64,000 nucleotides of DNA from Gammaproteobacteria bacterium. Its GTDB lineage: Bacteria; Pseudomonadota; Gammaproteobacteria; JAJFKO01. This document shows, piece by piece, positions 1-10,614 of this stretch; the first letter of the stretch is position 1; every line of letters starts with the position of its first letter. Under the pieces are notes generated by a model that was not told the DNA's origin, did no database searches, and saw only the letters and a program-made list of their open reading frames with translations. The position numbers and the translations under genes are program-made. The DNA is taken from assembly GCA_021773175.1 (NCBI GenBank), contig JAJFKO010000061.1:1-64000 (forward strand). The letters are read 5' to 3'.

Positions 1-3000
1 TTCAATGCCCGCAACCTCACTCGAACGTCCCGATACCGTCAAACCAAACAATGCATGCGCATCTCCAACATAACGCGATAACACAATACCCCAACAATAT
101 TGCACCAACGTATTCAACGTTAAACGATGCCGTTTGATAAATGCTTCACACTTCTGCATAAACTCTACAGTAAACGCATAAGAATAATGATGCTGCTCAG
201 CATCGCCTGCACGTACATCCATATGTTGTGTATGATAAGGTAGGTGCGTCGGCGCATCCAAAGCAGATAATTGCTCCTGCCAAAAGTCTTCGGCAGCCGC
301 CATATCTTGGCAATATAACCAATCTATATAACGACGATAATCCACCACCTCCGGTAATTGTAATGCATTACCTTCCGCATAATGACGATAGTAAGCATTC
401 AGGTCACGCAAAATTAGCGGCGAACTCCAACCATCTGTCAATATGTGATGATGACTCCAAACACAGGTATACCCATCCAACAACCGAATTAAATGCAACC
501 GCATCACACAAGGCTCAGAAAGAATAAAGCCTTGTACTCTATCCGCCGCATAATACGCGTCCAACTGACCCGACGCCGCATCGCGTGATAAGGTGCTCCA
601 ATCTTCTTCTTGCCAAGGTAATTCCACCTCGCTATAAACCACCTGGATGGGTTGCTGTATGCCCTCCCAAATAAACGCCGTACGTAATATCGCATGCCGC
701 GCCACTAAACTTGACCACGCCTGACATAACGCCGCAACATCCACATCCAACCCATAATGAAAGTGCGCCTGGGTACAATATAAATCACTCACCGGGTTAT
801 AAAGATGGTGGAATAACATCCCCGACTGTAACGGACTCAATGGGTAAAGCTGCTGGACGCGACTATCGGCTGTTAATACATCAACCTCTGCTTGGGTTAA
901 CGCTGTATAAGGAAAATCACTCGGCGTATAACCTTGCACATCCGTTTGACTACAATAGGCAGTTAACTCCTCTAACGCCGACTGATAATTCGTTACCAAC
1001 GACGCCGCACTCTCAGCATCATAATGCCGTTTGCTATAACTCAGCGTCATACCAAACTGACCGTTACTCACCCAACCATTCAATGCTAAAACATGTCCCG
1101 ATACATTCTCAACACTGCTTGTGCGCCCCTGACTCAGCGTGTCACCTTCCCACAACGCATCACCACCACGGACACGACCACTGTCCATCTGCCCTAAATA
1201 GTTAAAAACCAAAGCGCTCGTATGCGTTCTCAGTTGCTTAGCGACAGCATCATCTCGCAGATAACGCCAGACACCAAAGGCTAATCCCTTATCAGGAATA
1301 CCCCGCACCGTTTCTTTCACTAACTTCAATACACGGTCAAATAAGGTAATAGACTCACCCACCGGCAAAGATAATTGCACTGGATATATACTCGTGAACC
1401 AACCCACCGTCCGCGATACATCGACACCCGACACACAATCCTCACGACCATGCCCTTCCACATCAATGACCACCGACGCACAATCTCGCCAACGTGATAA
1501 ACCTAATAACAACCCACTCAACAGAAATTCTTCAATACGCAGGTTATAGGCCGATAAGCTCGATTGCAGTAACTGTCTTGTCAACGTCTTAGATAAACTA
1601 AAACGTACATGCTCCATATCTTGAGCCGTTATAACACCACTATACTCATGGTCTACAGGAAATGATTGATGTTGCGATACGTGCGCTAACCAATAATCGC
1701 CTTGCGATAATAAACCCTCACTCTTAGCATAACGCTGCAAGCCCCGCGACCACACTGAAAAATGACTCGTCGCCACTGGTAAGGATAATGGTGCTTTCGA
1801 AACAAGCTGTTGATATGCTGTCTGTACATCGTCTAACAAGATACGCCAAGACACACCATCCACCATTAGATGATGTATTACGATGAATAAACGACTGCGG
1901 CCATCACTATGCCCCGTATACAACACCGCGCGCGCAACAGGCCCAGCCTCGATATCTAAACTCGACTGCACCTCATTATTACTGCTTTCAATAAAGGCAT
2001 TGTGTACGTCAGCATCACCTGCTGGTAACATGACGTCTTCAATCGGTAATAACTCAGCATCAGAGGCGTCAACATAATATTGCTGCCAAACCTCGTCATC
2101 CTGACGATAACGCAACCGCAAACCACTGTGCACCGACACAGCAGCATACAAAGCCTCGCACAAGCAGCTTAAATCAATGTCAGCGTGCAAGCGCAATAAG
2201 CTACTTTGATTGTAATGATGATAGTTGCCATGCGCTTGGCCAAAGAAATACGCTTGTATCGGTGTTAAGCCTACCTCACCACTATCAACGCCTAAATCTA
2301 TTGCCGCTTGCTCAGCAGCATCTGCTGCCAACAGCGCTAAGTCCGCTATCCGTGGCGCTTGGAATAATTGTTGTACCGTTAAATGCAATCCAGCTTGTCG
2401 CACACGCGACAACACTTGAATGCTCATGATGGAATCACCACCTAATGCGAAAAAGTCATCATGCACACCCACACGTTCAACGTTCAACACGGATTCCCAC
2501 GCTGTCACCAGTGCCTGCTCGATAGTATTACTCGGTGCAATATAGTCTTCTATACTAACACCCGACCAATCAGGTGCCGGCAACGCTTTACGGTCAATCT
2601 TACCATTCGATGTCAATGGCAAAGCATCCAACACCATTATCACCGACGGCACCATGTAATCCGGTAAACGTTCGCGTAGCCAACTTTGTAATGTTTCTTT
2701 TATCGTGGTTGAGGCTGATGACATGACCTCTGCCTCAGCCAACACCGCATATGCCACTAAATATTGAGAGGCCTCATCTTCTGACAATATCACAACCGTC
2801 TGACTCACCAGCGCATGCGCTTGCAACTGGCTCTCTATCTCACCTAATTCAATACGAAAACCCCGCAGCTTCACTTGGAAATCCGCACGACCAATATACG
2901 CAATATTACCATCAGACAACCAACGACATTTATCGCCCGTCTTATACAAACGGAGATTATGTCCAGCTTGATGCTCTGCCTCCGTCACAAATGGATTCTC

Positions 3001-5532
3001 AATAAAACGCTCCGCCGTTAAATCAGGTTTATTCAAATATCCCCGCGCAACACCTTCACCACCAATATATAACTCTCCAGCAACACTTACAGGTAAAGGA
3101 TGTAAATGCTTGTCTAATATATATAACTGGCAGTTCGATATCGGCTTCCCTATCGACACTATCGATAAATTACTATGGACAAGATCACGACAAGCATAGG
3201 CACTCACACCAATAGAGGCTTCTGTAGCACCATATAGGTTAAAAAGAGAAGCATCACAGCAATCAAAGAATCTATCCACAATGTCCCTATTTAGTACCTC
3301 TCCACTTACAAACACATTCTTTAATGACTGTGTTTTTTCCTTATTAACATCATCCTTTGCTATTAAGTTTAAAAATGCCTCAAACATTGCCGGCACAAAA
3401 TGCAGCGTCGATATTTTTTCACGCGCTATCATATCAAGCAAATAATCAGGCTCTCTATGTTTATTCGGTTCAGCAATCACAAGCGCTGATCCAACCATTA
3501 ATGGCCAGAAAAATTCCCAGACCGACACATCAAAATTATATGGAGTCTTTTGTAATATCCGATCGGAAGCATCCAAAAAAAAAGTCGACTGCATCCAAAG
3601 AATGCGATTAACAATACCTCGATATTCTAAAAGCACACCTTTCGGCTGCCCAGTCGAACCCGAGGTGTACATCACATACATTAAGTCTTTTGAACTGACT
3701 CGAGCTGCTGTCGAAGCATCAGGTGACAACACAATATGCTTTGAAGTTAATAAAGATTCAATACTGACTGTAGAATAATCATTAGCACATAGCCAAGATT
3801 GTTCTTCTTGCAATATCTGTTGATAAATAACAAACGCAGGCTGACTATCGTCAAGCATGTATCGTAATCGCTCTTCCGGATAGTCAAGGTCAAGCGGTAA
3901 ATACGCAGCACCGGCATCCAATACCGCTAACAAGGTAATCACAAGCTCAATACTACGCTCCATACACACTGCGATAATTGTGTCAGCCGGCATACATTTC
4001 TGATGGATGTTATAGTAACGCTGTTGTAATAGATTGCTGACATGTTGTACCTTGTCTTGTAACTCAGCATATACGAGTTCGTTTTCTTCATATATAATCG
4101 CAATCGCATCTGGTGTGCGCTGTACTTGCTCATTAAATAATTGAGGGATTGTTTTATCACGAGGATAATCTGTTGTCGTGTCATTCCAATCACAAACAAT
4201 CTGCTGGTATTCCAATGCCGTTAATATTGATATAGACTGTAAAGGTTTATCAGGCTCAGCATGTACCCCATTCAACAATACCTCAAAATGCTCTGCCATC
4301 CGCTTTATTTGTTCAGCCGAAAATAAATCTGCACGATATTTTATTTTAAAGTTAAAACTATTACCTTTCTTTTCCTCTTCCTTTTCATACTCAAACGCTA
4401 ATTCTGCACCAGCTAAATCAATACTGTATCGATTGTTAGCTTTGACATTACAACCATTAAACTCAAATACTTTGCTTTTAAAACTCGTTTGTGCACATGA
4501 TACATTTGAACTACGTATTATCGCGCTATTGAGTATATCGAGGCTCGGAAAATGGCTATGCTTAAGTCCGTCCTCCAGTCTACACTGTGCAATAAACGTC
4601 TCTTCCCGTTGAAGCAAGGTGAGAAAACTTTCAGCATTTGTAACGTTTATCGGGAAAATTAATGTATTGACATGACAACCATACTTAAGCGCGCGCCCTT
4701 CTTTGATGCTAATAGGGTAATTGACATACGCAACAGGGTTATCTGCGTAACGAGCAATTAACACACCCCACGTAATTGCTAGTTTATTAAACCAAGAATA
4801 TCGACTTAAACATTCCTCATTCTGGATACGGGCGGTATGCTCGATACGAAATTTATACTCTCCAATATTATCTATCTTGCCTGCGAGTTTTCGAGAATAA
4901 GGCAATTCATTATTTGCGGGCAAATTATTAAGCCTTCCCTGCCAAAATTGCTCACTGCCATAATGTTGCAAAGAGTTAACACGCCGCTCTAATTCAGCAA
5001 CGACCCGCTGAATATCATCACGTTGTTGCTTTAAATTCACCGCCACGCGCCGTTCGTTGTAGTATCGTGAAATAGACTCAAGAAATTCATCACCTGACGC
5101 ACCATCGATCAATGCGTGATGCAGTACAATAATAAAGTTATATTGGCCATCATCTCGGCGAAATAAACCAAATCGATATAACGGTCCTGTCTCCAACACA
5201 AACGGCTTCTCTACAAACGCACATTCCTCATCAACAGAGGAAAATGTTTGTAACGACACAATGCTCTCATTCTGCTCCCAAAATATTTCTCCTGTGTCTG
5301 TTTCAACCATGTGGCTATTTATTAGAATATGATTAGCGACAAAGTTATGCAGCCCCATCTTTAAACGTGCAATATCTAATCTGCCAGAAATTGTTTGATC
5401 AAAGACGACATTATATTCACTGCTCGTCTTATTAACTTGATACGCTGTCCAAAATAAACGTATATATGGTGATGCTTTTAACATGTAATCTGCACTCTCA
5501 ACTTCCTGTTCAGTAAACACAGTTTGATTCAA
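1..5532 (-). CDS. nonribosomal peptide synthetase, 5' part (C-A-T-E-C...), runs off the window
   Basis: The frame is open from an upstream stop to base 1, giving 1844 codons with no end. Start is uncertain: TTG at 5532, GTG at 5520, or ATG at 5484, which has GAGAG about 10 nt upstream. Domains: condensation with HHALIDG (about residues 20-450); adenylation with A3 YTSGSTGQPKG (near 620), A5 NLYGATE (765), YKTGD and NGKIDRK (near 980); thiolation LGGDSI (near 1030); epimerization HHLMVDG (near 1220); second condensation HHILTDG (near 1695). The binding-pocket positions read D-V-W-H-F-S-L-I, nearly the serine code of EntF, so the module should load L-Ser and epimerize it to D-Ser. The first C domain has an atypical N-terminus, as in starter domains. 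GC is much lower in the first half (3200-5500) than the second. Product unknown. Confidence 0.93.
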   Translation of the reverse strand, partial: MNQTVFTEQEVESADYMLKASPYIRLFWTAYQVNKTSSEYNVVFDQTISGRLDIARLKMGLHNFVANHILINSHMVETDTGEIFWEQNESIVSLQTFSSVDEECAFVEKPFVLETGPLYRFGLFRRDDGQYNFIIVLHHALIDGASGDEFLESISRYYNERRVAVNLKQQRDDIQRVVAELERRVNSLQHYGSEQFWQGRLNNLPANNELPYSRKLAGKIDNIGEYKFRIEHTARIQNEECLSRYSWFNKLAITWGVLIARYADNPVAYVNYPISIKEGRALKYGCHVNTLIFPINVTNAESFLTLLQREETFIAQCRLEDGLKHSHFPSLDILNSAIIRSSNVSCAQTSFKSKVFEFNGCNVKANNRYSIDLAGAELAFEYEKEEEKKGNSFNFKIKYRADLFSAEQIKRMAEHFEVLLNGVHAEPDKPLQSISILTALEYQQIVCDWNDTTTDYPRDKTIPQLFNEQVQRTPDAIAIIYEENELVYAELQDKVQHVSNLLQQRYYNIHQKCMPADTIIAVCMERSIELVITLLAVLDAGAAYLPLDLDYPEERLRYMLDDSQPAFVIYQQILQEEQSWLCANDYSTVSIESLLTSKHIVLSPDASTAARVSSKDLMYVMYTSGSTGQPKGVLLEYRGIVNRILWMQSTFFLDASDRILQKTPYNFDVSVWEFFWPLMVGSALVIAEPNKHREPDYLLDMIAREKISTLHFVPAMFEAFLNLIAKDDVNKEKTQSLKNVFVSGEVLNRDIVDRFFDCCDASLFNLYGATEASIGVSAYACRDLVHSNLSIVSIGKPISNCQLYILDKHLHPLPVSVAGELYIGGEGVARGYLNKPDLTAERFIENPFVTEAEHQAGHNLRLYKTGDKCRWLSDGNIAYIGRADFQVKLRGFRIELGEIESQLQAHALVSQTVVILSEDEASQYLVAYAVLAEAEVMSSASTTIKETLQSWLRERLPDYMVPSVIMVLDALPLTSNGKIDRKALPAPDWSGVSIEDYIAPSNTIEQALVTAWESVLNVERVGVHDDFFALGGDSIMSIQVLSRVRQAGLHLTVQQLFQAPRIADLALLAADAAEQAAIDLGVDSGEVGLTPIQAYFFGQAHGNYHHYNQSSLLRLHADIDLSCLCEALYAAVSVHSGLRLRYRQDDEVWQQYYVDASDAELLPIEDVMLPAGDADVHNAFIESSNNEVQSSLDIEAGPVARAVLYTGHSDGRSRLFIVIHHLMVDGVSWRILLDDVQTAYQQLVSKAPLSLPVATSHFSVWSRGLQRYAKSEGLLSQGDYWLAHVSQHQSFPVDHEYSGVITAQDMEHVRFSLSKTLTRQLLQSSLSAYNLRIEEFLLSGLLLGLSRWRDCASVVIDVEGHGREDCVSGVDVSRTVGWFTSIYPVQLSLPVGESITLFDRVLKLVKETVRGIPDKGLAFGVWRYLRDDAVAKQLRTHTSALVFNYLGQMDSGRVRGGDALWEGDTLSQGRTSSVENVSGHVLALNGWVSNGQFGMTLSYSKRHYDAESAASLVTNYQSALEELTAYCSQTDVQGYTPSDFPYTALTQAEVDVLTADSRVQQLYPLSPLQSGMLFHHLYNPVSDLYCTQAHFHYGLDVDVAALCQAWSSLVARHAILRTAFIWEGIQQPIQVVYSEVELPWQEEDWSTLSRDAASGQLDAYYAADRVQGFILSEPCVMRLHLIRLLDGYTCVWSHHHILTDGWSSPLILRDLNAYYRHYAEGNALQLPEVVDYRRYIDWLYCQDMAAAEDFWQEQLSALDAPTHLPYHTQHMDVRAGDAEQHHYSYAFTVEFMQKCEAFIKRHRLTLNTLVQYCWGIVLSRYVGDAHALFGLTVSGRSSEVAGIE

Positions 5533-5712
5533 TTTTTTATATTACTTGGCTCATTCCATGAACGCGGGTAAAGTCATTCTTAACAGTATAGTAGGACTTG
5601 TGAATTTTACTATATTACTCAAGTTCATAAGTTCATAAAGGCCTGAATTTATTTCTTATAATCTGCAAGAAATATGGTAATATCGCGTTTATTTGATTTG
5701 AGAAATATAGAT

Positions 5713-5991
5713 ATGCCCATATCACAACAACAAAAGAAACAATTTCGTCAACAAGCACACCATTTAAAACCGGTCGTTATGCTCGGCTCAAAAGGTTTAA
5801 CCGATGCCGTACAGATGGAAATTGATAATGCTCTAGAAACACATGAACTGATTAAGATAAAGATTGCGGGCGATGATCGTGATGCACGCAACACTATAAG
5901 CACAGAGATTTGCTCATATCAACATGCAGAATTGATTCAAACTATTGGTAAGACCATTACAGTTTATCGACAACGCTCTGAAAAAGAATAA
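5713..5991 (+). CDS. yhbY: YhbY-family ribosome-associated RNA-binding protein (CRM domain)
   Basis: 92 aa, the usual YhbY length. YhbY is a single CRM-domain protein bound to pre-50S ribosomal particles. The N-terminal HxLKPVVMLGSKGLT block matches the family, including the GxxG RNA-binding loop, followed by the conserved ALETHELIKIKIAG segment and an IGKTITVYR C-terminus. The in-frame ATG at 5674 would add 13 residues with no family counterpart; the ATG at 5713 has GAGAAA upstream and gives the canonical start. It is divergent from the NRPS gene and convergent with the CBS-domain gene, which ends 6 nt away. Confidence 0.92.
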   Translation: MPISQQQKKQFRQQAHHLKPVVMLGSKGLTDAVQMEIDNALETHELIKIKIAGDDRDARNTISTEICSYQHAELIQTIGKTITVYRQRSEKE

Positions 5992-5997
5992 TCTTTG

Positions 5998-6444
5998 TTA
6001 ATTATAATTCTGCCCATGTACATAATCGGTAAGGTTATCGATCTCGCTCTGCTTTCCTATAATCAACCAACGTGTAACATCACCGATTGAAATAAGCCCT
6101 TGCAGCACACCATTTTGAACGATGGGTAAATGTCGAAATCGATGTTCAGTAAATATTGACATCGCTTCTTCAATCTTTGTGTCTAATGTACCGGTGACAA
6201 CCTCTTTGGTCATAAATCTAGAGATGGGAGTATTAACAAAATCGCAACCGGTATTCACAACTTTGCGTAATACATCGCGCTCACTAAACATACCGACTAA
6301 TTTATCATTTTCATCAACAACAACCACCGCGCCTATGCCATTTGCATTCATTTTATCAATACATGTTCCAATAGAAGTATTGGGAGTCATCTTGTGAACG
6401 AGATTACCCTTCTCTGCCAAAATCATGCGTGCTGTGTCGCTCAT
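5998..6444 (-). CDS. tandem CBS-domain protein
   Basis: 148 aa made almost wholly of two CBS repeats (about residues 10-65 and 75-135). Such Bateman modules bind adenine nucleotides and sense energy state; stand-alone versions usually regulate partners in trans. Visible signatures are NGIGAVVVVDENDKLVGMFSERDVLRK in the first repeat (quoted as GAVVVVD and GMFSERD cores) and RHLPIV-LQGLISIGDV in the second. A strong Shine-Dalgarno (AAGGAGGG) precedes the ATG. No fused catalytic domain is present, so the partner cannot be named. Confidence 0.85.
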   Translation of the reverse strand: MSDTARMILAEKGNLVHKMTPNTSIGTCIDKMNANGIGAVVVVDENDKLVGMFSERDVLRKVVNTGCDFVNTPISRFMTKEVVTGTLDTKIEEAMSIFTEHRFRHLPIVQNGVLQGLISIGDVTRWLIIGKQSEIDNLTDYVHGQNYN

Positions 6445-6775
6445 AATACCCTCCTTGGTATATAGTCAATTAAACTTTAAATGGTCCTTTATCTCTATCC
6501 TATTATGGGCAATAACCGCGTTATCGGTCGCTTATTTATCATGGATAAACGTCGCTCTCTCTGCCTTGCTCTTACCCATAGTAGTTAAGCTAAATAGACC
6601 ATTCAAAATTCAATTAACTATAGCTTATTTTCTTTCGAATTTTTTCTAACGTCTTCATCCGTAAGCACGGAATAATTTAAGTATAGAAAAGAATAAGAGA
6701 AACCCCATGAAAACCTCATATTTTCATATTTTTCATGGAGTTATAAGTCAGAAATGATAAACAACAATAGTAGAG
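6445..6775. other. intergenic stretch with a doubtful small hydrophobic ORF
   Basis: 331 bases between the CBS gene start and the greA stop. On the + strand a frame ending at 6649 encodes two hydrophobic stretches and a short basic loop, but its only ATG (6425) lies inside the CBS gene and no ribosome binding site is seen; a TTG at 6455 is possible. I do not call it a gene. The remainder holds the promoter region of the CBS gene and a hairpin downstream of greA. Confidence 0.35.
6705..6738 (-). terminator. possible terminator after greA
   Basis: A 9-bp perfect inverted repeat (CCATGAAAA / TTTTCATGG) with a 16-nt loop lies about 40 nt past the greA stop. On the minus strand it is followed by the U-rich tract TTTCTCTTATTCTTTTC. 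The loop is long and the stem AT-rich, so this is a moderate call. Confidence 0.4.
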
Positions 6776-7258
6776 CTATGCATATAAGACTTGATCGACT
6801 TCATATTCAATATCGCCAGAAGGCGTATTAACAACGGCTACATCACCTTCTTCTTTACCAATTAAGGCACGAGCTATTGGTGAATTCACGGAAATTTTAC
6901 CAATTTTAATATCAGCTTCATCATCACCAACAATTTGGTATTGCGCTTCTTCATCAGTGTTAGCATTAATAATTTTAACTGTTACACCAAAAACAACACG
7001 GCCAGTATTTTGTAACTTTGAGATATCAATAACATAAGCATTAGACATCTTTGATTCAATTTCAGCTATCCGCCCTTCTGCAAAACTCTGACGTTCACGT
7101 GCGGCATGATATTCAGCATTTTCTTTTAAATCACCATGGGCTCTAGCTTCAGCAATAGCGGCAATAATATCAGGCCGCTCCTTGGTCTTTAAATGTTGTA
7201 ATTCTTCACGTAATAATTCCGAACCATGTACTGTCATTGGAATTTTTTGGTTAATCAT
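6776..7258 (-). CDS. greA: transcription elongation factor GreA
   Basis: 160 aa, normal for GreA. It rescues backtracked RNA polymerase by stimulating transcript cleavage through the secondary channel. The N-terminal coiled coil carries the conserved [20 protein letters not shown] block with the acidic tip residues (D and E), and the C-terminal FKBP-like domain shows VGDDEAD and [16 protein letters not shown] is 2 nt after the dnaJ stop; the dnaJ end supplies its SD (GAGGGT), so greA is translationally coupled to dnaJ. In many gammaproteobacteria greA instead follows carAB. Confidence 0.97.
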   Translation of the reverse strand: MINQKIPMTVHGSELLREELQHLKTKERPDIIAAIAEARAHGDLKENAEYHAARERQSFAEGRIAEIESKMSNAYVIDISKLQNTGRVVFGVTVKIINANTDEEAQYQIVGDDEADIKIGKISVNSPIARALIGKEEGDVAVVNTPSGDIEYEVDQVLYA

Positions 7259-7260
7259 AA

Positions 7261-8391
7261 TTATTTACCCTCAAAAAACTTTTTGACCCCATCGAACCAA
7301 GAACGCGCCTTGGGTGAATGTTTCTCAGGGTCTTCTTTCACGATTGCATCAAACTCACGTAATAATTCTTTTTGTTTTTTAGTGAGATTGACCGGTGTTT
7401 CAACTACGACACGGCATAATAAATCACCTGCCGCTCGAGATCGGACGGGTTTAACTCCTTTACCTCGTAAACGAAATAATTTGCCACTTTGTGTTTCCGC
7501 TGGAATTTTTAATTTTACTTTGCCATCGAGAGTTGGTACTTCTAACTCATCACCTGCAACGGCTGCCACAAAGCTAATAGGCACTTCACAATATAAATTT
7601 TCTTCTTCGCGCTTAAAAAGCGAATGCTCTTTTACATAAATTTGCACATACAAATCACCTGAAGGGCCACCATGCCCACCGGCTTCACCTTCACCGGATA
7701 AACGTATTCTGTCACCATTATCAACCCCAGCTGGGATTTTAACAGATAAGGTTTTTTGCTTTTGTTGACGTCCTTGACCACGACAATCAGTACAAGGGTC
7801 TTTAATAACTTTACCTTGGCCATGACAACTTGGACAAGCTTGTTGTACCGTAAAAAAGCCACGCTGCAAATGCACTTGACCGCGACCATGACAATCAGAA
7901 CAGTCAACAGGCTTACTACCTGCTTTTGCACCAGTACCGTGACAAGCATTACACGCATCTAAAACCGGAAAATGAACTTCTTTAGCAACGCCAAAGACGG
8001 CTTCTTCCAACGTTAATTCCAAATTATAACTTAAGTCAGCACCACGTTGCGCTCCACTACGTCGACGACCACCACGACCACCGCCAAAAATATCGCCAAA
8101 ATCTCCAAAAATTGTTTCAAAGATATCATCGAAACCAGCGCCGCCACCCATACCAGCAGCGCCAGATAAACCAGCATGACCAAATTGATCATAGGCTCCA
8201 CGTTTTTGTTGGTCGGATAAGACTTCATAAGCCTCTTTGGCTTCTTTGAATTGGTGCTCAGCAGTTTCATCATCAGGATTACGATCCGGATGATGCTTCA
8301 TTGCCAGGCGACGATAGGCCTTTTTGATTTCATCAGGTGACGCAGAGCGCGTAACACTTAATATTTCGTAATAACATCTTTTACTAGACAT
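7261..8391 (-). CDS. dnaJ: chaperone protein DnaJ (Hsp40)
   Basis: 376 aa from the chosen start [11 protein letters not shown]; the open frame extends 17 residues upstream, with an alternative ATG at 8406. Order: J domain with the HPD motif (KHHPDRN) that stimulates DnaK ATPase, a Gly-rich linker, four CxxCxGxG zinc-binding repeats ([32 protein letters not shown]) and the C-terminal substrate-binding domains. The usual YYEILGV reads YYEILSV here. It lies downstream of dnaK and upstream of greA on the same strand. A TATAAT box at 8473-8478 (minus strand) in the 134-nt gap could give it a promoter of its own. Confidence 0.97.
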   Translation of the reverse strand: MSSKRCYYEILSVTRSASPDEIKKAYRRLAMKHHPDRNPDDETAEHQFKEAKEAYEVLSDQQKRGAYDQFGHAGLSGAAGMGGGAGFDDIFETIFGDFGDIFGGGRGGRRRSGAQRGADLSYNLELTLEEAVFGVAKEVHFPVLDACNACHGTGAKAGSKPVDCSDCHGRGQVHLQRGFFTVQQACPSCHGQGKVIKDPCTDCRGQGRQQKQKTLSVKIPAGVDNGDRIRLSGEGEAGGHGGPSGDLYVQIYVKEHSLFKREEENLYCEVPISFVAAVAGDELEVPTLDGKVKLKIPAETQSGKLFRLRGKGVKPVRSRAAGDLLCRVVVETPVNLTKKQKELLREFDAIVKEDPEKHSPKARSWFDGVKKFFEGK

Positions 8392-8525
8392 GTCTTCAGC
8401 ATACATAATTAGGTTCCCGGGACTCGCCCCCGAAAATGGCATTGCCCGAGTCTAAAACTCAGGCATTCGCGCATTATACTATCAGGACTTACGCCCTAAC
8501 TCTATTGAAATAGACTTTAAATAGA

Positions 8526-10496
8526 CTATTTCTTATCAACTTCTTCAAATTCAGCATCAACAACATCATCTGCCTTGCCTTCTTCCGCCCCACCAGCTTG
8601 TTGTTGCGCTCCGGCATCACCGCTAGCTTGCTGCTGTTCCGCTCCAGATCCAGCTTCAGCACCGGCAGCACCTGCACTTTGCTTAGCGTATAAACGTTCA
8701 GCCATTTTACCAGATGCTTCCGTTAAGGTTTTGACTTTTGCTTCTAATGCTTCTTTGTCTTCACCTTTAATGGCTTCTTTTACTTCAGTTAATGCTGTTT
8801 GAATTTTTTGCTTTTCATCAGCTTCAATATCATCACCAATTTCTTGTAATGACTTTTCGGTTGAATGTACCAAGCTATCAGCTTGGTTACGCACACCAAC
8901 TAATTCACGAAATTTTTCATCTTCTGCAACATTAGCTTCAGCATCTTTCACCATCTTATCAATTTCATCATCAGATAAACCACTCGATGAACGAATCACA
9001 ATCTTCTGTTCAACCCCTGTGGCTTTATCTTTTGCTGCAACATGCATAATACCATTAGCATCGATATCAAATGTTACTTCAACTTGTGGTACACCACGCG
9101 GTGCTGCTGGAATACCCGTCAAATCAAAACGACCTAATGATTTATTATCTGAAGCGCGCTCACGTTCACCTTGTAATACATGGATAGTTACAGCAGTTTG
9201 ATTATCATCGGCGGTTGAGAATACTTGATTCGCTTTAGTAGGAATTGTGGTGTTTTTCTCAATAAGCTTCGTCATCACGCTACCCATGGTTTCAATACCT
9301 AATGATAGTGGCGTTACATCTAATAATAAAACGTCTTTGACATCACCTGATAATACTGCTGCTTGAACAGACGCACCGATGGCAACCGCTTCATCAGGGT
9401 TAACATCTTTACGTGGTTCTTTACCAAAGAAATTCTTCACAGCCTCTTGCACTTTAGGCATACGCGATTGACCGCCCACCAAAATAACATCGTTGATATC
9501 AGAGGATTGTAAACCAGCATCTTCTAATGCTTGTTTGCAAGGCTTAATGGTACGTTCAACTAAGTCATCCACTAATGATTCTAACTTCGCTCGTGTAAGA
9601 GTAATGTTTAAATGCTTAGGACCGGAGGCATCAGCCGTAATATACGGTAAATTCACAGTGGTTTGTTCCATAGAAGATAATTCAATCTTGGCTTTTTCAG
9701 CGGCTTCTTTTAAACGTTGTAAAGCTAGAGGATCATTGTGCAAATCAACTGCGTGATCTTTCTTAAATTCAGTGCAGAGATAATCAATTAAACGTATATC
9801 AAAATCCTCACCACCTAAATGAGTATCACCGTTGGTTGCTAACACTTCAAATTGGTGTTCACCATCAACATCTGCAATTTCAATAATTGATACGTCGAAA
9901 GTACCACCACCTAAATCATACACCGCAATTTTTTGATCGCCTTTTTGTTTATCTAAACCATAAGCCAATGCTGCTGCTGTTGGCTCGTTAATAATACGTT
10001 TAACTTCTAAACCGGCAATACGGCCAGCATCTTTGGTTGCTTGACGTTGCGCATCATTGAAATAAGCAGGAACAGTAATAACCGCTTCAGTAATAGGTTG
10101 TCCTAAAAAGTCTTCAGCAGTCTTTTTCATTTTTTCTAGAATCTGTGCTGAAACTTGTGGTGCAGATAGTTTTTCATCACGAACTTGCACCCAAGCATCA
10201 CCATTATCGGCTTTAACAATTTTAAATGGCATTAATTTAATATCACGCTGCACTTCTTCATCTTCAAAACGACGTCCAATAAGACGCTTGATGCCATACA
10301 ATGTGTTATGTGGATTAGTTGCTGCTTGGTTTTTCGCATGCGCTCCAACTAAACGTTGGTTGTCGTCGGTATAAGCCACAACAGAAGGTGTAGTACGGTG
10401 GCCTTCAGCATTTTCTAAAACTCGAGGATCTTTACCTTGCATGACTGCGACACAAGAATTTGTGGTACCTAAATCGATTCCAATAATAGTTGCCAT
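8526..10496 (-). CDS. dnaK: molecular chaperone DnaK (Hsp70)
   Basis: 656 aa from [15 protein letters not shown]; the five codons upstream starting with TTG are probably not used, and GGAG lies upstream of the ATG. The ATPase domain shows [23 protein letters not shown] and [10 protein letters not shown]. The substrate-binding domain and helical lid follow, then an Ala/Gln/Gly-rich tail ending in [11 protein letters not shown], typical of proteobacterial DnaK. It has its own near-consensus heat-shock promoter in the gap after grpE and works with the flanking GrpE and DnaJ. Confidence 0.98.
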   Translation of the reverse strand: MATIIGIDLGTTNSCVAVMQGKDPRVLENAEGHRTTPSVVAYTDDNQRLVGAHAKNQAATNPHNTLYGIKRLIGRRFEDEEVQRDIKLMPFKIVKADNGDAWVQVRDEKLSAPQVSAQILEKMKKTAEDFLGQPITEAVITVPAYFNDAQRQATKDAGRIAGLEVKRIINEPTAAALAYGLDKQKGDQKIAVYDLGGGTFDVSIIEIADVDGEHQFEVLATNGDTHLGGEDFDIRLIDYLCTEFKKDHAVDLHNDPLALQRLKEAAEKAKIELSSMEQTTVNLPYITADASGPKHLNITLTRAKLESLVDDLVERTIKPCKQALEDAGLQSSDINDVILVGGQSRMPKVQEAVKNFFGKEPRKDVNPDEAVAIGASVQAAVLSGDVKDVLLLDVTPLSLGIETMGSVMTKLIEKNTTIPTKANQVFSTADDNQTAVTIHVLQGERERASDNKSLGRFDLTGIPAAPRGVPQVEVTFDIDANGIMHVAAKDKATGVEQKIVIRSSSGLSDDEIDKMVKDAEANVAEDEKFRELVGVRNQADSLVHSTEKSLQEIGDDIEADEKQKIQTALTEVKEAIKGEDKEALEAKVKTLTEASGKMAERLYAKQSAGAAGAEAGSGAEQQQASGDAGAQQQAGGAEEGKADDVVDAEFEEVDKK

Positions 10497-10579
10497 TACT
10501 GCGTTCTCCAATTTAATAATTAATGTTTTTCAATTAGTTAAGCATTCACAAGCTAGCTGTGATTTGCGCCTTGTTAAGT

Positions 10580-10608
10580 ATATGGGGCCACCCTAATAAT
10601 ATTTCAAG
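10580..10608 (-). promoter_or_regulatory. sigma-32 (RpoH) promoter of dnaK
   Basis: On the minus strand the -35 is CTTGAAA (10608-10602) and the -10 is CCCCATAT (10587-10580) with a 14-nt spacer. This is a near-perfect match to the RpoH consensus CTTGAAA-N11-16-CCCCATNT, 84 nt upstream of the dnaK ATG and in the short gap after grpE. Confidence 0.88.
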
Positions 10609-10614
10609 CGTTGC

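Noticed and set aside
711-1205. 164-codon + strand ORF and other + strand ORFs in 228-4612
   Set aside because: All lie antisense to the intact NRPS frame and read as low-complexity His/Pro/Ser sequence.
6425-6649. Small hydrophobic protein on the + strand
   Set aside because: No ribosome binding site, and its start lies within the CBS-domain gene; kept only as a note.
8420-8456. Hairpin GACTCG...CGAGTC between dnaK and dnaJ
   Set aside because: Only six base pairs with a long loop, and no T-run or known regulatory motif.
8478-8529. A fourth MITE end: CAGGACTTACG at 8483 with ACTAT on both sides of 8483-8524
   Set aside because: The left end matches the family but no matching right end is present, and the ACTAT pair may be chance; possibly a decayed or solo end.
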